64,000 nt of DNA from Vibrio panuliri (GCF_009938205.1 NZ_AP019654.1:1426001-1490000), one strand, 5' to 3'; positions 51,687 through 62,007 are shown, counted from the stretch's first letter. The notes: generated from the letters alone by a model not told the origin. A program made the numbers and translations.

Positions 51687-52598
51687 TTACCGTTGATGCT
51701 TTGCTTCAAGGCGGCGAAAGAATGTCGAAAGTGAAAAGCACAATCCAAAGTAGGCGAAACCGACGATTAGCCAGATTTCAAAAATGTAGCCTGAAGAGTT
51801 GGCGATTTCTGTGCCAACAAAGGTCATTTCTTGAATGGATATCAGCGAGACAATGGAAGTGTCTTTCACCAGTGAGATAGTTTGTCCTGCAAGGGCTGGT
51901 GTGATGGCGCTTAAAACCTGAGGTGCAATGACATAACGGTACTTGACCCATGCTGACATGCCGAGCGAGTCTGCCGCTTCCCATTGGCCTTTGTCGATGC
52001 CTTCTAGCCCTGAACGAACCACTTCTGCGATATAGGCAGAGGAGAGTAGACCGACACATAACACGCCAGATAATAAGTTTTCCCACAGATTGGCTGGTCC
52101 AAAAAAGAACGCGGAAACGGCCCCGGTTTCACTTGGGTAATTACGCAATACGTCTTCTAATCCAAGCAACGGAATCAGTTGATTGGAAATAAAGAAATAG
52201 AAGATAAAAACGAACACCAAAGGAGGAATGTTTCGCACCAGCTGAATAAAGAGGTTCGCTGGTTTGTTTAACCAAGCCGATGAGGAAAAGCGAGCTAATC
52301 CAAGCAATGTTCCGACAATCAGCGCAAAGCAGATCCCCCACGCACTAAGACGTATTGTGGCGATAAACCCCTGAAAGAAGTAGGGTAGACCACCATCAGA
52401 ACGGGGAGTGAACAACAATGAAATTGCTTCCTGCCAATGCCAAGTGTAGTTAACACCGACCGAAGAGCGATAGTAAAGCCAGCCTGCAAAAATGACACAA
52501 ATGATCAGCAACACCATATCGAGCGAGTTAAGGCGCTTACTTTGGTTAGTTAGTGGGTTACTTTGGCTAAGTTGTCGAGTCGAGGAGTGTTCTGTCAC
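51687..52598 (-). CDS. Polar amino acid ABC transporter permease
   Basis: 303-residue His/Glu/Gln/Arg-type permease. Five or six membrane helices. The family pattern includes GFIATIRLSAWGICFALIVGTLLGL and FIQLVRNIPPLVFVFIFYF; the coupling EAA motif is EAADSLGMSAWVKYRYVIAPQ. I choose GTG 52598 (MTEHSSTRQ), seven nt after AGGA; an in-frame ATG lies at 52661. It is the last gene of a four-gene operon with a second permease, so the channel is a heterodimer. Confidence 0.88.
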   Translation of the reverse strand: MTEHSSTRQLSQSNPLTNQSKRLNSLDMVLLIICVIFAGWLYYRSSVGVNYTWHWQEAISLLFTPRSDGGLPYFFQGFIATIRLSAWGICFALIVGTLLGLARFSSSAWLNKPANLFIQLVRNIPPLVFVFIFYFFISNQLIPLLGLEDVLRNYPSETGAVSAFFFGPANLWENLLSGVLCVGLLSSAYIAEVVRSGLEGIDKGQWEAADSLGMSAWVKYRYVIAPQVLSAITPALAGQTISLVKDTSIVSLISIQEMTFVGTEIANSSGYIFEIWLIVGFAYFGLCFSLSTFFRRLEAKHQR

Positions 52599-52668
52599 TG
52601 TATGTTCCTGAGAAATGAACCCACTTGCCGCAACCAAGATTGGATGATAGCAAGTGGGCAAGTCGTTG

Positions 52669-53490
52669 TTATTGGCCTTGGGCTACTTGGTCTTGCCAAT
52701 CAAGCGTTGAGAACCAGTATTCGTAGCGTTCTTTTAACCAAGCGTCTTGAGTGCGTTTTTCAATCCATTGATCAAAAAATGCTTTTTTGTCATCTTCGTT
52801 TAAACGTACCGCAAATGCTTCATTGCCCTGTGAAAGACGCTGATCAAAAGGTAAGAACAACTTGTCGGCGTGTTTGATTGACTCATGCTCAGGTTTAGGG
52901 CTAGAGGCGATCACCGCATGAGCATTACCATTTAAAACTTCTTGGAAGGCTTGTGACTCATCATCAAACTGAAGGATTTTAGCTTTCGGGAATGTTTCGC
53001 GAGCAATTTGCACCGTATATGCACCACGACGAGCGGCTATTTTTATCCGGCGCGAGTCAAAATCAGAAAATTGGCTGAAACCATCAGCTAGCTCTTTACT
53101 GGCGGCAACTTGCACACCGGAGTGTGAATAAGGAGCGGTGAAAAGAACGCTTTTTGAACGCTCAGGAGTGATTGACATACCGCCAATGATCACATCGAAC
53201 TTCTTCGCCAGCAGGGCAGGGATAATGCCGTCCCATGCTGTCGGAACAAACTCAACTTTCCAACCGGAATCTGCGGCCAATTGTTTTGCGACATCCACTT
53301 CAAAGCCGATGAGATCACCTTGCTTGTTGCGCATCGCCCAAGGAACAAATGTGGACATACCCACGCGCAACGTGCCGCGTTCATTAATCGAGTCTAGATT
53401 GGGGGTGGGGCTGCTGGTTGCATCGGCAAAAGATGGCAATGCAAGCGTAAGTCCCAAAATTGCAGTGATGGTCGCTTTGAATAACTTCAT
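52669..53490 (-). CDS. Polar amino acid ABC transporter binding protein
   Basis: 273-residue periplasmic binding protein (SBP_bac_3 type). Signal peptide at about 1-22 (ILGLTLALPSFADA). Core motifs are INERGTLRVGMSTFVPWAMRN, GDLIGFEVDVAKQLA and FDVIIGGMSITPERSKSVLFT, the usual ligand-binding signatures. It sits between the two permease genes, an uncommon but known order. The specific amino acid is unknown. Confidence 0.93.
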   Translation of the reverse strand: MKLFKATITAILGLTLALPSFADATSSPTPNLDSINERGTLRVGMSTFVPWAMRNKQGDLIGFEVDVAKQLAADSGWKVEFVPTAWDGIIPALLAKKFDVIIGGMSITPERSKSVLFTAPYSHSGVQVAASKELADGFSQFSDFDSRRIKIAARRGAYTVQIARETFPKAKILQFDDESQAFQEVLNGNAHAVIASSPKPEHESIKHADKLFLPFDQRLSQGNEAFAVRLNEDDKKAFFDQWIEKRTQDAWLKERYEYWFSTLDWQDQVAQGQ

Positions 53491-53499
53491 GTTATCTCC

Positions 53500-54300
53500 T
53501 TATATTTTGCGCCAACTGGCTCCTAGTCTATGCTCTAGCCAAGCGGCAAGAGCAGAAAGTGTAAGGGTTAATAGCAGGTATATAGCGGCGACAGTAAACC
53601 AGATTTCAAAAGGCATCGCCGTTTCTGAGACGATATTTCGAGCTTCGGTAGTCAAATCAAATATCGCCATTACGCTGACAATTGATGAGTTCTTAATTAA
53701 CGACACCACCTCATTGGTCAATGGCGGCAGGGTGCGCTGAATCACTTGAGGTAAGATCACATCTTTGTAGCTATAAAAAGGCGATAAGCCCAAGGTTTTC
53801 GCTGCTTCAAACTGACCGCGAGGAATACTTTGTAAACCGCCGCGAAGAATCTCAGCGGTGTAGGCTCCTTGGAAAAGAGCAAGTGCGAGTACCGCTGTAC
53901 TAAACCTATCGAGGCCTATCACGGGACCGAAGACAAAATAGAGTAAGTAGATCTGCACCAGTAGTGGCGTATTGCGAATCAGCTCGACATAACCGGTGGC
54001 GATAAAGCGACCGACGCGCGAATCACTCATGCGCAGCAATGCAGTGACTAAGCCAAATATCAAGGTAAATAGCAAACTTAGTGCGGATATCTTTATTGTA
54101 ACCAGTAAGCCTTCGAGCAGTTCGGCTGGCCACCATTCACCATCTTCATAAAACGCGACAAAATCGGGGACTCGATGCCATTGCCATTGATAACCCATTG
54201 CGTCGGCACCCGAGTCCAATAACCAAACGATAGCGATAAACATCATCGCTATTTGCAGGACGGCAAGAAGGGCTGGCTTAACAATTCGATAGATCATCAA
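53500..54300 (-). CDS. Polar amino acid ABC transporter permease
   Basis: 266-residue permease, partner of the one at 51687. Helices at about 10-30, 60-85, 105-130, 185-205 and 225-250. It carries [38 protein letters not shown] and the EAA loop [21 protein letters not shown]. Its start overlaps the ATPase stop by 4 bp. Confidence 0.92.
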   Translation of the reverse strand: MMIYRIVKPALLAVLQIAMMFIAIVWLLDSGADAMGYQWQWHRVPDFVAFYEDGEWWPAELLEGLLVTIKISALSLLFTLIFGLVTALLRMSDSRVGRFIATGYVELIRNTPLLVQIYLLYFVFGPVIGLDRFSTAVLALALFQGAYTAEILRGGLQSIPRGQFEAAKTLGLSPFYSYKDVILPQVIQRTLPPLTNEVVSLIKNSSIVSVMAIFDLTTEARNIVSETAMPFEIWFTVAAIYLLLTLTLSALAAWLEHRLGASWRKI

Positions 54301-55031
54301 TAGCTCAGTATTTGGTTTAAAAATGCTTGGGTTCTTTGGTGTATAGGTGCGGCAAAAAGTCGATTTGGCTCTCCGATCTCTACCACTTCACCTTCGTCCA
54401 TAAATACCACTCGATTGGCGACTTTTTTCGCAAATCCCATTTCATGCGTGACGCAGACCATGGTCATGCCGGTGTTGGCCAACTCGACCATAACATCGAG
54501 CACCTCATTGATCATTTCAGGATCCAGTGCCGAGGTTGGTTCGTCAAATAGCAATATGTCGGGTTCCATACAAAGCGAACGGGCAATTGCGACGCGTTGT
54601 TGTTGACCACCAGAAAGTTGGACAGGGTATTTATGTGCTTGTTCGGCAATGTTGACACGCTCAAGATATTTCAACGCTCGCTCTTGCGCCTCTGGCTTAG
54701 AGAGCTTAAGGGTTCGCATTGGTGAAAGCGTCAGGTTTTCAAGTACGGTTAAATGTGGAAATAGGTGGAAGTGCTGAAATACCATGCCTACTTTACCAGG
54801 TTGGATCTGTTTGCTTCCTACCGGTTGATGAAACACATCCAGCGTACCTTGATGGAATGATTCTAGATGATTGATACAACGAATTAAGGTCGATTTACCG
54901 GAGCCTGAAGGCCCACAGATCACGACTATCTCACCTTTATCGACGGAAAGATTAATGTTTTTAAGTGCGTGAAACTCCCCGTACCACTTATTGAGCTCAC
55001 GAAATTCGATAATGGGCTTTTTGACGTTCAA
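54297..55031 (-). CDS. Polar amino acid ABC transporter ATP-binding protein
   Basis: 244-residue ATPase, first gene of the operon. Walker A is GPSGSGKST, the Q loop [12 protein letters not shown], the ABC signature LSGGQQQR, Walker [15 protein letters not shown], and the H-loop VTHEMGFAK. It matches GlnQ/HisP-type proteins in length and motifs. The divergent two-component operon begins 297 bp away and may control this transporter. Confidence 0.95.
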   Translation of the reverse strand: MNVKKPIIEFRELNKWYGEFHALKNINLSVDKGEIVVICGPSGSGKSTLIRCINHLESFHQGTLDVFHQPVGSKQIQPGKVGMVFQHFHLFPHLTVLENLTLSPMRTLKLSKPEAQERALKYLERVNIAEQAHKYPVQLSGGQQQRVAIARSLCMEPDILLFDEPTSALDPEMINEVLDVMVELANTGMTMVCVTHEMGFAKKVANRVVFMDEGEVVEIGEPNRLFAAPIHQRTQAFLNQILSY

Positions 55032-55327
55032 AGGCTGCTTAATATTGTTATTGTTTTGATTACCATAGCAACTAATCTGTGTCTTTGCACATGTTTAACC
55101 GAAAGTGAGTGAATAAGTGAGGATTTTGTAACGCTTTTGCTGATTTTATCTACAACTTCAACTGCTTGATAGCGAAAACGTCAGAAACTAACTCGCGAAT
55201 GAGGATAGAAACGGTTTAGTTTTCACCGATATTGATAGCTCTAACACAATTTTGCATCACTAATTGCGGTGTTTATGTTAACTGGCTGTTAATCTATGAG
55301 TTGAGTGTCGTAGTGTGAGGGAGCACG
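55032..55327. other. Divergent intergenic region, ABC operon and two-component system
   Basis: 296 bp holding the promoters of two divergent operons. It is AT-rich. I see no exact operator, terminator or small ORF I would defend. Confidence 0.4.
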
Positions 55328-56944
55328 ATGGGTTGGAGCGGTATGAGTTTTCGCAAGCGGATGCTCGCGATAATGACATTTTCAGGGTTAGTGGAACTGT
55401 TGGTATTAGTCGCCGCAGGGTTTCTCTATATCAAGTACTCACAGGAACAAGAGGTGGGACAAAAGGCGCTCGGTGTTGCCTCTTTTTTATCCCAATCGCC
55501 GGCAGTGTTGGAGATTATTCAACAAGGCGGCACACAAGACCAAGCTAAATATCGTGAGCTTAGTCAGATGATAGGTGCTGCCTTTATTGTGATTGGCGAT
55601 AGACAAGGTATTCGTTTGGTTCATCCTATTGATGAGCGCATTGGTAAACCGATGAAAGGGGGAGACAATGCACGAGCGTTGACGTTTGGCGAATCCTATG
55701 TCTCTTTTGCTCAAGGCTCACTCGGCTATTCTGTCCGTGGTAAGACGGCGATTTTTGATCCCAATGGTCAGATTGTTGGGGTTGTTTCGGTCGGTTATTT
55801 AGTCGATCGTTTACAAGACAGAATTGAGCCATTCTTAATCTACCTTTTGGTGATGACACTTATTGTGCTTACCGCCAACGCCGTGATTTCCAATTTCGCC
55901 GCTCGCCGCTTTCAAAAGGCAATTTTAGGTTTTGAACCAGAAGAAATCGCGCGCTTATATGTGGAACTTGATGTGACGCTCGCGACGCTAAAAGAGGGGA
56001 TCATTGCGATAGATGCTCATGGACGACTGCGCTCAATCAATAAGAGCGCCTGCCAGATTCTCGGCGTAGAGAAAGAGCATTGCATCAACCGCTTACTTAG
56101 TGAAGTCTTGCCCGACAGTGAGTTGCAAAATTTGCTGACCACACCAAGGGTCGATAAAGACATTAATCTGTACTTAAATGGTCAAAGACTTATTGCCAAC
56201 CGAAGCCCAATCGTGGTGGAAGGTGAAGTGGTGGGGGCGGTATCAAGTTTTCGTCTGCGCGATGAGATAACCGAACTGACGGAACAGCTATCCAAAACCA
56301 AAGAGTATGCGGAAATGTTGAGATCACAAACTCATGAACACCGTAACAAACTCAGTACTATCAGTGGTATGGTGCAACTTGGCGAGGTTGAAGCGGTACA
56401 AGCTTTTATCGGTCAAGAAACCGCTCACTATCAAAGCTTAATGGAGAGCCTAAGAGAAACCATCGACGAGCCATTAATCGCAGGTTTATTGTTAGGTAAA
56501 ACCGAGCGAGCTAGGGAGTTAGGCTTGAATCTGGAACTGGAAGCAGGGTCGAGACTGGCACCGTTGCCAGCGAAAATCAATCCAGAAGATGTGGTGACCA
56601 TTTTAGGCAACATGATCGATAATGCGTTTGATTCTGTCCGCAGTGCTATCTCTCTTCAAGCCGATTTCGAACCATCACGTCGCCAAATTGATGTATCACT
56701 TACCGACTACGGGAATGAGATAATTTTAGAGGTGAGTGACCAAGGTGTTGGCCTGCCACAAGAGTTGTCCCCCGAGGCCTTGGTTGAGATGGGAGTCTCA
56801 AGCAAAGCGGATGAGGGGCGCGGTGTTGGACTATATCTAATCAATCAAAGTATTGTGCGTTATAACGGGCAGATTGAACTGTTTAACAATGACGATTTTG
56901 GTGCGCGAGTCACCGTTTATTTGCCAAAGGAAGGGATGCAATGA
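55328..56944 (+). CDS. CitA/DcuS-family sensor histidine kinase
   Basis: 538-residue inner-membrane sensor of the CitA/DcuS type. First helix at about 14-34, periplasmic single-Cache domain at about 40-170 with IVIGDRQGIRLVHPIDERIGKP, and second helix at about 172-192. A cytoplasmic PAS domain lies at about 215-305 (EGIIAIDAHGRLRSINKSAC). The H-box is SQTHEHRNKLSTISGMVQLG, and the ATPase has GNMIDNAFDS and DQGVGLP. Family members sense C4-dicarboxylates or citrate; here the divergent neighbour is an amino acid transporter, so an acidic amino acid is possible. Confidence 0.9.
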   Translation: MGWSGMSFRKRMLAIMTFSGLVELLVLVAAGFLYIKYSQEQEVGQKALGVASFLSQSPAVLEIIQQGGTQDQAKYRELSQMIGAAFIVIGDRQGIRLVHPIDERIGKPMKGGDNARALTFGESYVSFAQGSLGYSVRGKTAIFDPNGQIVGVVSVGYLVDRLQDRIEPFLIYLLVMTLIVLTANAVISNFAARRFQKAILGFEPEEIARLYVELDVTLATLKEGIIAIDAHGRLRSINKSACQILGVEKEHCINRLLSEVLPDSELQNLLTTPRVDKDINLYLNGQRLIANRSPIVVEGEVVGAVSSFRLRDEITELTEQLSKTKEYAEMLRSQTHEHRNKLSTISGMVQLGEVEAVQAFIGQETAHYQSLMESLRETIDEPLIAGLLLGKTERARELGLNLELEAGSRLAPLPAKINPEDVVTILGNMIDNAFDSVRSAISLQADFEPSRRQIDVSLTDYGNEIILEVSDQGVGLPQELSPEALVEMGVSSKADEGRGVGLYLINQSIVRYNGQIELFNNDDFGARVTVYLPKEGMQ

Positions 56945-57630
56945 GTTCAGTTGTTGACGTTATGATCATCGAAGATGATCTCAAAATCGCTCAGTTGCAC
57001 CAGCGCTATATCGAGCAACTTGATGGCTTTCAAGTGGTGGGTATCGCGACAACGCAAGCTGACGCACTGTTGCAAATTGAAGTGCTACAACCTCACTTGA
57101 TCATTTTGGATGTCTACTTACCCGACGGTAGCGGACTGGATATTCTGACTTTTTTGCGCAGTGATAAACATCGTTGTGATGTCATCTTGGTGACTGCCGC
57201 CCGAGATGTTGAAACGCTCCAACAAGCGATGCGCGGTGGTGTCATTGATTACCTGTTAAAACCGGTGATTTTCTCGCGTCTGGAACTGGCTTTGAAAAAG
57301 TATCAAGAGCAAAAGCTGCTACTGCATAATCTCAGTGATGTCGACCAAAGGCTGGTGGATAAAATGTTGCAGGCACACAGCAATGAACCTCTTCAGGTGC
57401 GCCTACCTAAGGGCATTGATAGTGTCACTTTAGATAAGATACGCGGGTTGTTTAGCCAAGCTTTAAGTTTGACCGCTGAAGATGCAGGGGCTCAAATTGG
57501 TGCTAGCCGGACGACCGCAAGGCGCTATTTGGAGTACTTGATTAGTACGGGTGAGCTTGTTGCGGACTTACACTATGGCTCAGTCGGTCGCCCCGAAAGG
57601 ACGTATCGCCGAGTGGCGAGCTTGCGTTAA
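56941..57630 (+). CDS. CitB/DcuR-family response regulator
   Basis: 229-residue response regulator. The receiver domain occupies about 1-125, with IIEDDLKIAQLHQRY, phospho-acceptor Asp in LIILDVYLPDGSG, and DYLLKPV. The C-terminal helix-turn-helix is at about 165-225 (TAEDAGAQIGASRTTARRYLEYL), typical of the CitB/DcuR group. The start overlaps the kinase stop by 4 bp (ATGA). Probable targets are the kinase operon and the divergent ABC operon. Confidence 0.92.
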   Translation: MSSVVDVMIIEDDLKIAQLHQRYIEQLDGFQVVGIATTQADALLQIEVLQPHLIILDVYLPDGSGLDILTFLRSDKHRCDVILVTAARDVETLQQAMRGGVIDYLLKPVIFSRLELALKKYQEQKLLLHNLSDVDQRLVDKMLQAHSNEPLQVRLPKGIDSVTLDKIRGLFSQALSLTAEDAGAQIGASRTTARRYLEYLISTGELVADLHYGSVGRPERTYRRVASLR

Positions 57631-57729
57631 AGGCACACTTTACTCACTGGCGCTATTAACTCTTTTTAGCTCAGGAAATTAAGGGTAATATTATATGTCA
57701 TCTCATAAACTTAAGGTGTTTGATTAGCA

Positions 57730-58383
57730 ATGGAATACGTTGCAATAGTCGTTGTTTTATTTGTCGCATTTTATCTGTTTATCCATCAGCGTTATCTCAA
57801 GCAAGATGGCTTGAAAGACAGTGCCTATAAAAAGAAAGGCTCACTGCTTAATAGTAAAGAATCGGCGTTTTATAACGCATTGATTGCGGCGGTTGGTCAG
57901 CAAGCTGTGGTGATGTCGAAGGTGACCATGACCAAAGTCATCGCACCTAAAGCGAAAGACAAAAAGCAGTGGTTTATTGCCAACAATCGTATTGCTAAAA
58001 GCCATTTTGATTTTGTGGTTTGCGATCCACGCAGTCTAGAAGTTCGTGTAGTGATTGAGCTAGATGATGGTTCACCTTTAAGCAAAGGGAAAGTTGAGCG
58101 ACAAAAGTTGCTTATGCATGTGTGTCAGTCTGCCGGTATCCCGCTGATTGGCGCAACTATTAAGCACAGTTATCAAGTTGGCAAACTGCGTCGATTGCTC
58201 GCAGCTCATATTGACCTGATTGAAGCAGACAAAGAAGTGCGTTTTTGTAAACGTTGTGGAAGTCCGATGAACATTAAAACGGCCACCCATGGAGACTATA
58301 AAGGTCGTCGCTTCTTTACTTGTAGCCGCCAACCGCACTGTACTTATACAGAAAACTATAATGTTGTTTTTGAAGATGAGTAA
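57730..58383 (+). CDS. DUF2726 and topoisomerase-type zinc-finger protein
   Basis: 217-residue protein. An N-terminal membrane helix (about 2-20) is followed by DUF2726 at about 40-160, a restriction-endonuclease-like fold whose core here is FDFVVCDPRSLEVRVVIELDD. The C-terminus has a topoisomerase-type zinc ribbon at about 175-205, CKRCGSPM...FTCSRQPHC. The family may act on nucleic acid, but no substrate is known to me. It is a single-gene unit convergent with the GGDEF gene. Confidence 0.85.
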   Translation: MEYVAIVVVLFVAFYLFIHQRYLKQDGLKDSAYKKKGSLLNSKESAFYNALIAAVGQQAVVMSKVTMTKVIAPKAKDKKQWFIANNRIAKSHFDFVVCDPRSLEVRVVIELDDGSPLSKGKVERQKLLMHVCQSAGIPLIGATIKHSYQVGKLRRLLAAHIDLIEADKEVRFCKRCGSPMNIKTATHGDYKGRRFFTCSRQPHCTYTENYNVVFEDE

Positions 58384-58389
58384 ACGAGC

Positions 58390-59430
58390 TTACACACTGT
58401 CGGTGAGCGTCTCGCTGTAGGTCGACATCATGACTTGGTTTCGGCCGCTTTTCTTTGCTCGATAAAGCTCCGCATCCGCTTTTTTCAAAACGCATTGTAA
58501 AGAGTTGAAGTGGTGGCATTGATAAACCCCAATACTTGCGGTCAGCATGATCGAAGTCTCTTTAACGCTAAACGTATGGTTCTCGATGGCGATACGGATC
58601 TGCTCCGCTTTGACGGTTGCTTGCTTTAGTGTCGTATCGTGAAAAGCGATGCAAAACTCCTCTCCACCGATTCGATAAACAAGATGCTCGTTACTAAACG
58701 CATCAATTAGCGCAGCGGTTTGCGCCAGAACCTGATCACCGACATCATGACCATGCTTATCGTTCACTTGCTTAAAATGGTCAAGATCTAAAATAAGTAG
58801 TGATAGTGGGAGTTTTTGGCTCTCTTGTCGATAGCGCTCAAAGTTATGTATCAGGGCGTGCCGATTGTAAACACCCGTTAGGGCATCGCGCGAAGCCAGT
58901 TGACCTAGTGAGGTTTCTGAGACGGTACGTTTTACTTCCAAAATATGAGCTGCCGCCCATACACATAGGTAGCACAACACAAAGTTGACCAGCAGATGAG
59001 CGTGTGAAATCAGAGGTTGCTGGCTTATCTTCATCAGCAGTAAGCAAGTCAGGACAAACAAACCAAACGGTGAAACGATGGTTGCAGAACGTTTGCCTAA
59101 TATCAGATAACCCATTATCGGGAAAAGGTTCGCCCACACATAGACCCCATGACTGAGCGGATGGATGATCACTCCAGAGATGATTGTCGCCATAAATAAC
59201 CACACATACGCTTTGCGCAGCGGGTGGGTGGCTTTGTCATAGAAAGTGAGGTAGCAGATATAAGCAGAGAAAATACCAAAGCTTATTTCGACTATCGGAA
59301 ATACCGCGTAACTACCCGTCGTAATGGATAAATAGGATACGATAAACGCGGCGCCAGAAAGAAACATACTCAACCAGAATAGGACGGCTCGCCTAAGATG
59401 CCGCGAGGGATTGAATATGTCGAGATCCAT
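58390..59430 (-). CDS. Membrane GGDEF diguanylate cyclase
   Basis: 346-residue protein with about six membrane helices in residues 15-175 and a C-terminal GGDEF domain at about 180-340. The active site is intact as GGEEF in VYRIGGEEFCIAF, preceded by DLDHFKQVNDKHGHDVGD for metal and substrate binding. It should make c-di-GMP. I see no RxxD inhibitory site five residues before GGEEF, so product inhibition through that site is not expected. The sensory input of the membrane region is unknown. Confidence 0.93.
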   Translation of the reverse strand: MDLDIFNPSRHLRRAVLFWLSMFLSGAAFIVSYLSITTGSYAVFPIVEISFGIFSAYICYLTFYDKATHPLRKAYVWLFMATIISGVIIHPLSHGVYVWANLFPIMGYLILGKRSATIVSPFGLFVLTCLLLMKISQQPLISHAHLLVNFVLCYLCVWAAAHILEVKRTVSETSLGQLASRDALTGVYNRHALIHNFERYRQESQKLPLSLLILDLDHFKQVNDKHGHDVGDQVLAQTAALIDAFSNEHLVYRIGGEEFCIAFHDTTLKQATVKAEQIRIAIENHTFSVKETSIMLTASIGVYQCHHFNSLQCVLKKADAELYRAKKSGRNQVMMSTYSETLTDSV

Positions 59431-59533
59431 AATTACTACCTCCTAAAGCCACTGGTAAATTAAAAACAGGTGGTCAATAGTATGCTTTTATGAAATTGGG
59501 TCAATAGCAATTGTTATCGCACTTCACATATTT

Positions 59534-59560
59534 GTTAATGATATGAAATGATAATCACTA
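59534..59560. promoter_or_regulatory. Weak Fur-like site between GGDEF and pirin genes
   Basis: Two overlapping AATGATA motifs (GTTAATGATATGAAATGATAATCA begins here) give about 13 of 19 matches to the Fur consensus in the best register. It is suggestive only. It lies in the divergent region that drives both the GGDEF and the pirin gene. Confidence 0.3.
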
Positions 59561-59720
59561 GTGTTGTAACTGCATTGTAGTTAATGACAAGTTTATTGAG
59601 AGTGCCGTCATACCAAGAACACGTTCAAAATAATTGAATGACTGGAACGAATCTATGGGCGTTTGTTTGTTTTAAAGCTCCTTAAACTGGTTTACAGAGA
59701 ATTTGAGGAGGATTGCAGTT

Positions 59721-60587
59721 ATGAGCAAATTAGCAACATATTCAGGATATCGTTTAGTTGAACAAATCATTCATGCTATGCCGACATCAGATGGCGACGG
59801 GGTAAAGATTGCTCGTCTAGCTGGGTTTAATCGCGCGGCCTTTTCCCCTTTTTTGATGATTGATGAACTTAAATCTGATGACACTGCGGATTATATGGGG
59901 GGATTTCCGCCCCATCCACACCGAGGTATTGAGACTTTAACCTATATGTTGCAGGGACATTTTCAGCATAAGGATCATATGGGGGACGTGGGCGAATTGC
60001 GTAGTGGTGGTGCGCAATGGATGGCTGCGGGAAAAGGTGTTATTCATAGTGAAATGCCGATTATGCAAGAAGGGCAATTGCACGGTTTTCAAATTTGGAT
60101 TAATCAACCTGCACGCGACAAAATGAATCAAGCGAAATACCATGATTTTCAGTCTGAAGTCATAACGCAAGTGCATCAAGATCACCAAGGGTTGTTGCGC
60201 GTTATCTCTGGTCGATTAGAAGTCAAGCAAACGCCGGTGTTCGGTCCATTGCAGCAAACAGGAGTGCCTGCCACTGTCGCTGATTGGCGAGCATCTGCAG
60301 GGGATAGAATCGAGATTGGTTTGCCTGTCGAGCATAATGTGATGATCTATGTCTATCAAGGGCAGATTACTGTCACGGGGACGCAAGTGCAGCAGGGACA
60401 ATTGGCACTGCTATCTGCGGGTGAAATGGTGGATATTAATGCTGAAAAAGAGAGTGGTGCGATCTTGTTTAGTGGTCAGCCGATTGATGAGCCTGTTGTG
60501 CACTATGGCCCATTTGTTATGAATAGTATGGCGGAGATAGAGCAAGCGATTGACGACTACAACTCTGGTCAGTTTGAAACTTACTAG
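59721..60587 (+). CDS. Pirin family protein
   Basis: 288-residue double-cupin protein of the pirin family. The metal-binding histidines are in FPPHPHRGIETLTYMLQGHFQHKD, and the family segment GVIHSEMP follows. I start at ATG 59721 (MSKLATYSGYR), nine nt after AGGAGG, not at 59703. Bacterial pirins are non-haem iron proteins; some oxidise quercetin and others bind metabolic enzymes, so function here is open. Single-gene unit. Confidence 0.9.
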   Translation: MSKLATYSGYRLVEQIIHAMPTSDGDGVKIARLAGFNRAAFSPFLMIDELKSDDTADYMGGFPPHPHRGIETLTYMLQGHFQHKDHMGDVGELRSGGAQWMAAGKGVIHSEMPIMQEGQLHGFQIWINQPARDKMNQAKYHDFQSEVITQVHQDHQGLLRVISGRLEVKQTPVFGPLQQTGVPATVADWRASAGDRIEIGLPVEHNVMIYVYQGQITVTGTQVQQGQLALLSAGEMVDINAEKESGAILFSGQPIDEPVVHYGPFVMNSMAEIEQAIDDYNSGQFETY

Positions 60588-60601
60588 CCGTGAGGCATAA
60601 A

Positions 60602-60624
60602 AAAGCTCGGCATAGCCGAGCTTT
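60602..60624. terminator. Bidirectional terminator, pirin and DUF3297 genes
   Basis: AAAGCTCGGC / GCCGAGCTTT hairpin around ATA, with A and T flanks on both sides, lying between the convergent pirin and DUF3297 genes. Confidence 0.85.
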
Positions 60625-60643
60625 CACATATTCTTGGTCACAA

Positions 60644-60892
60644 TTAGACGTAGTAAGCTTCTACCGTGCCTTTTAGCGTGATCAGCATTGGTTGACCGCG
60701 ACGGTCTAGTGCTTTAGGAGAAGCAATTTTGATCCAACCTTCGCTGATGCAGTACTCTTCTACGTCGGTACGCTCTTTACCGTTGAAACGAATACCGATT
60801 TGGTGTTCGAAACACTCAGCCACGAAGAATGGGCTACGTGGATTGCCTGATAGGTGGTCAGGTAGAGCTGGTTTAGCAGTTGTATCGTTCAT
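60644..60892 (-). CDS. DUF3297 family protein
   Basis: 82-residue protein of the DUF3297 family: LPDHLSGNPRSPFFVAECFEHQIGI then a short beta-rich domain with EYCISEGWIKIASPKALDRRG and LTLKGTVEAYY. It is a small cytosolic protein found widely in gammaproteobacteria with no known function. Length is typical. Confidence 0.85.
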   Translation of the reverse strand: MNDTTAKPALPDHLSGNPRSPFFVAECFEHQIGIRFNGKERTDVEEYCISEGWIKIASPKALDRRGQPMLITLKGTVEAYYV

Positions 60893-61011
60893 TGTATTGA
60901 CCCAATGTCATTCATTTAAAAGTGCGTCATTGTAGTCAAAGCCCACACTCTGCTCAAGGTTGAATTGAGCGTATCTGATGGCGTTGTGCAAAAATATCCA
61001 TTTCCATTGGG

Positions 61012-62007
61012 TTAGGGCTTAATCGGTAGCTCTACGTTGAACAAGAATTCCGCAGTTCCTTCATCGATAATTAAGTCAGATACGTACCCACCAAGAATCG
61101 CGCCTAGGGTGGCATCATAATTACGTTCACCTGCCGCGAGGAAAATGCGCCTATCGACTTGGCGAAGCTGTGCAAGGCTAATGCCTAGAATTCGCAGGTC
61201 TATTTCCGCCACAACAGGCTGGCCAAATTTATCGTAAAAACGACCGCAAATAACACCCACTGCGCCTAATTCACGATAGTGCTGCATCTCTTGTTTAGAG
61301 AGAACCCCAACGCGAATAAGAGGGTTTTCTTCAAGTGCGTTCCCAACCACAAACAGTGCTTTGTTACAGCGGGTGAGGGTATCAAAGTTCGCACGAATAA
61401 TCGGTTCGGCTTGTAACTCAACCGCCAAGCGAGAGCTGGAGACAACTGCAGGTACATGCAAAGACACCACTCGACCAGAGAGCTTATTGGCTAACTGAGA
61501 TGAAGATTCTATCGTGGTAAAGTCCGGTTGCGCAGGCATAGACCCCAACATTTGCATCACCGTGACGTTTTTACAGCTTTTAGGGGTCATTAAGTAACTC
61601 ATTTGGTGGATGGTTCTTCCCCAGGCGACGCCCAGTACATCGCCATCTTCTACCACTTGATTGAGGTACATTCCTCCGGCTTTAGCCAGACGTTCGCGCA
61701 TTAACTTGGAGTCTTCGCGCTGTTTGGCATGTTCGCCATCAGGAACAATCACCACGCGCTTAAGAGCGAATTTTTCTTTGATGTGTAGTGCGGTTTCTAT
61801 CGACGAAAAGGTATTTAGGTCGAGGCTGATTTGCACCAATCCTTTTTCGCGTGCAGTTTGCAGATATTTAACCACGGTAACCCGTGATATTCCCATTAAC
61901 TTGGCCACTTCGGTCTGACTCAAGCCTTCTTGGTAATAAAGCCAAGTGGCGTGGAGGATCGGGTCATTGTTAAATGAGCTGACGTTCTTTAGTACAGCAT
62001 CGGTCAT
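61012..62007 (-). CDS. SorC/DeoR-type sugar-binding transcriptional regulator
   Basis: 331-residue regulator. The N-terminal helix-turn-helix is at about 25-60 (YYQEGLSQTEVAKLMGISR, then VTVVKYLQTAREKGLV). The sugar-phosphate-binding domain of the SorC type follows (VLGVAWGRTIHQMSYL, MLGSMPAQPDFTTIESSS, and GVICGRFYDKFGQPV). It is divergent from the mutarotase and ABC genes, which it most likely controls; palindromes with TTTGTA half-sites precede both. The inducer is probably a phosphorylated pentose or related sugar. Confidence 0.9.
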   Translation of the reverse strand: MTDAVLKNVSSFNNDPILHATWLYYQEGLSQTEVAKLMGISRVTVVKYLQTAREKGLVQISLDLNTFSSIETALHIKEKFALKRVVIVPDGEHAKQREDSKLMRERLAKAGGMYLNQVVEDGDVLGVAWGRTIHQMSYLMTPKSCKNVTVMQMLGSMPAQPDFTTIESSSQLANKLSGRVVSLHVPAVVSSSRLAVELQAEPIIRANFDTLTRCNKALFVVGNALEENPLIRVGVLSKQEMQHYRELGAVGVICGRFYDKFGQPVVAEIDLRILGISLAQLRQVDRRIFLAAGERNYDATLGAILGGYVSDLIIDEGTAEFLFNVELPIKP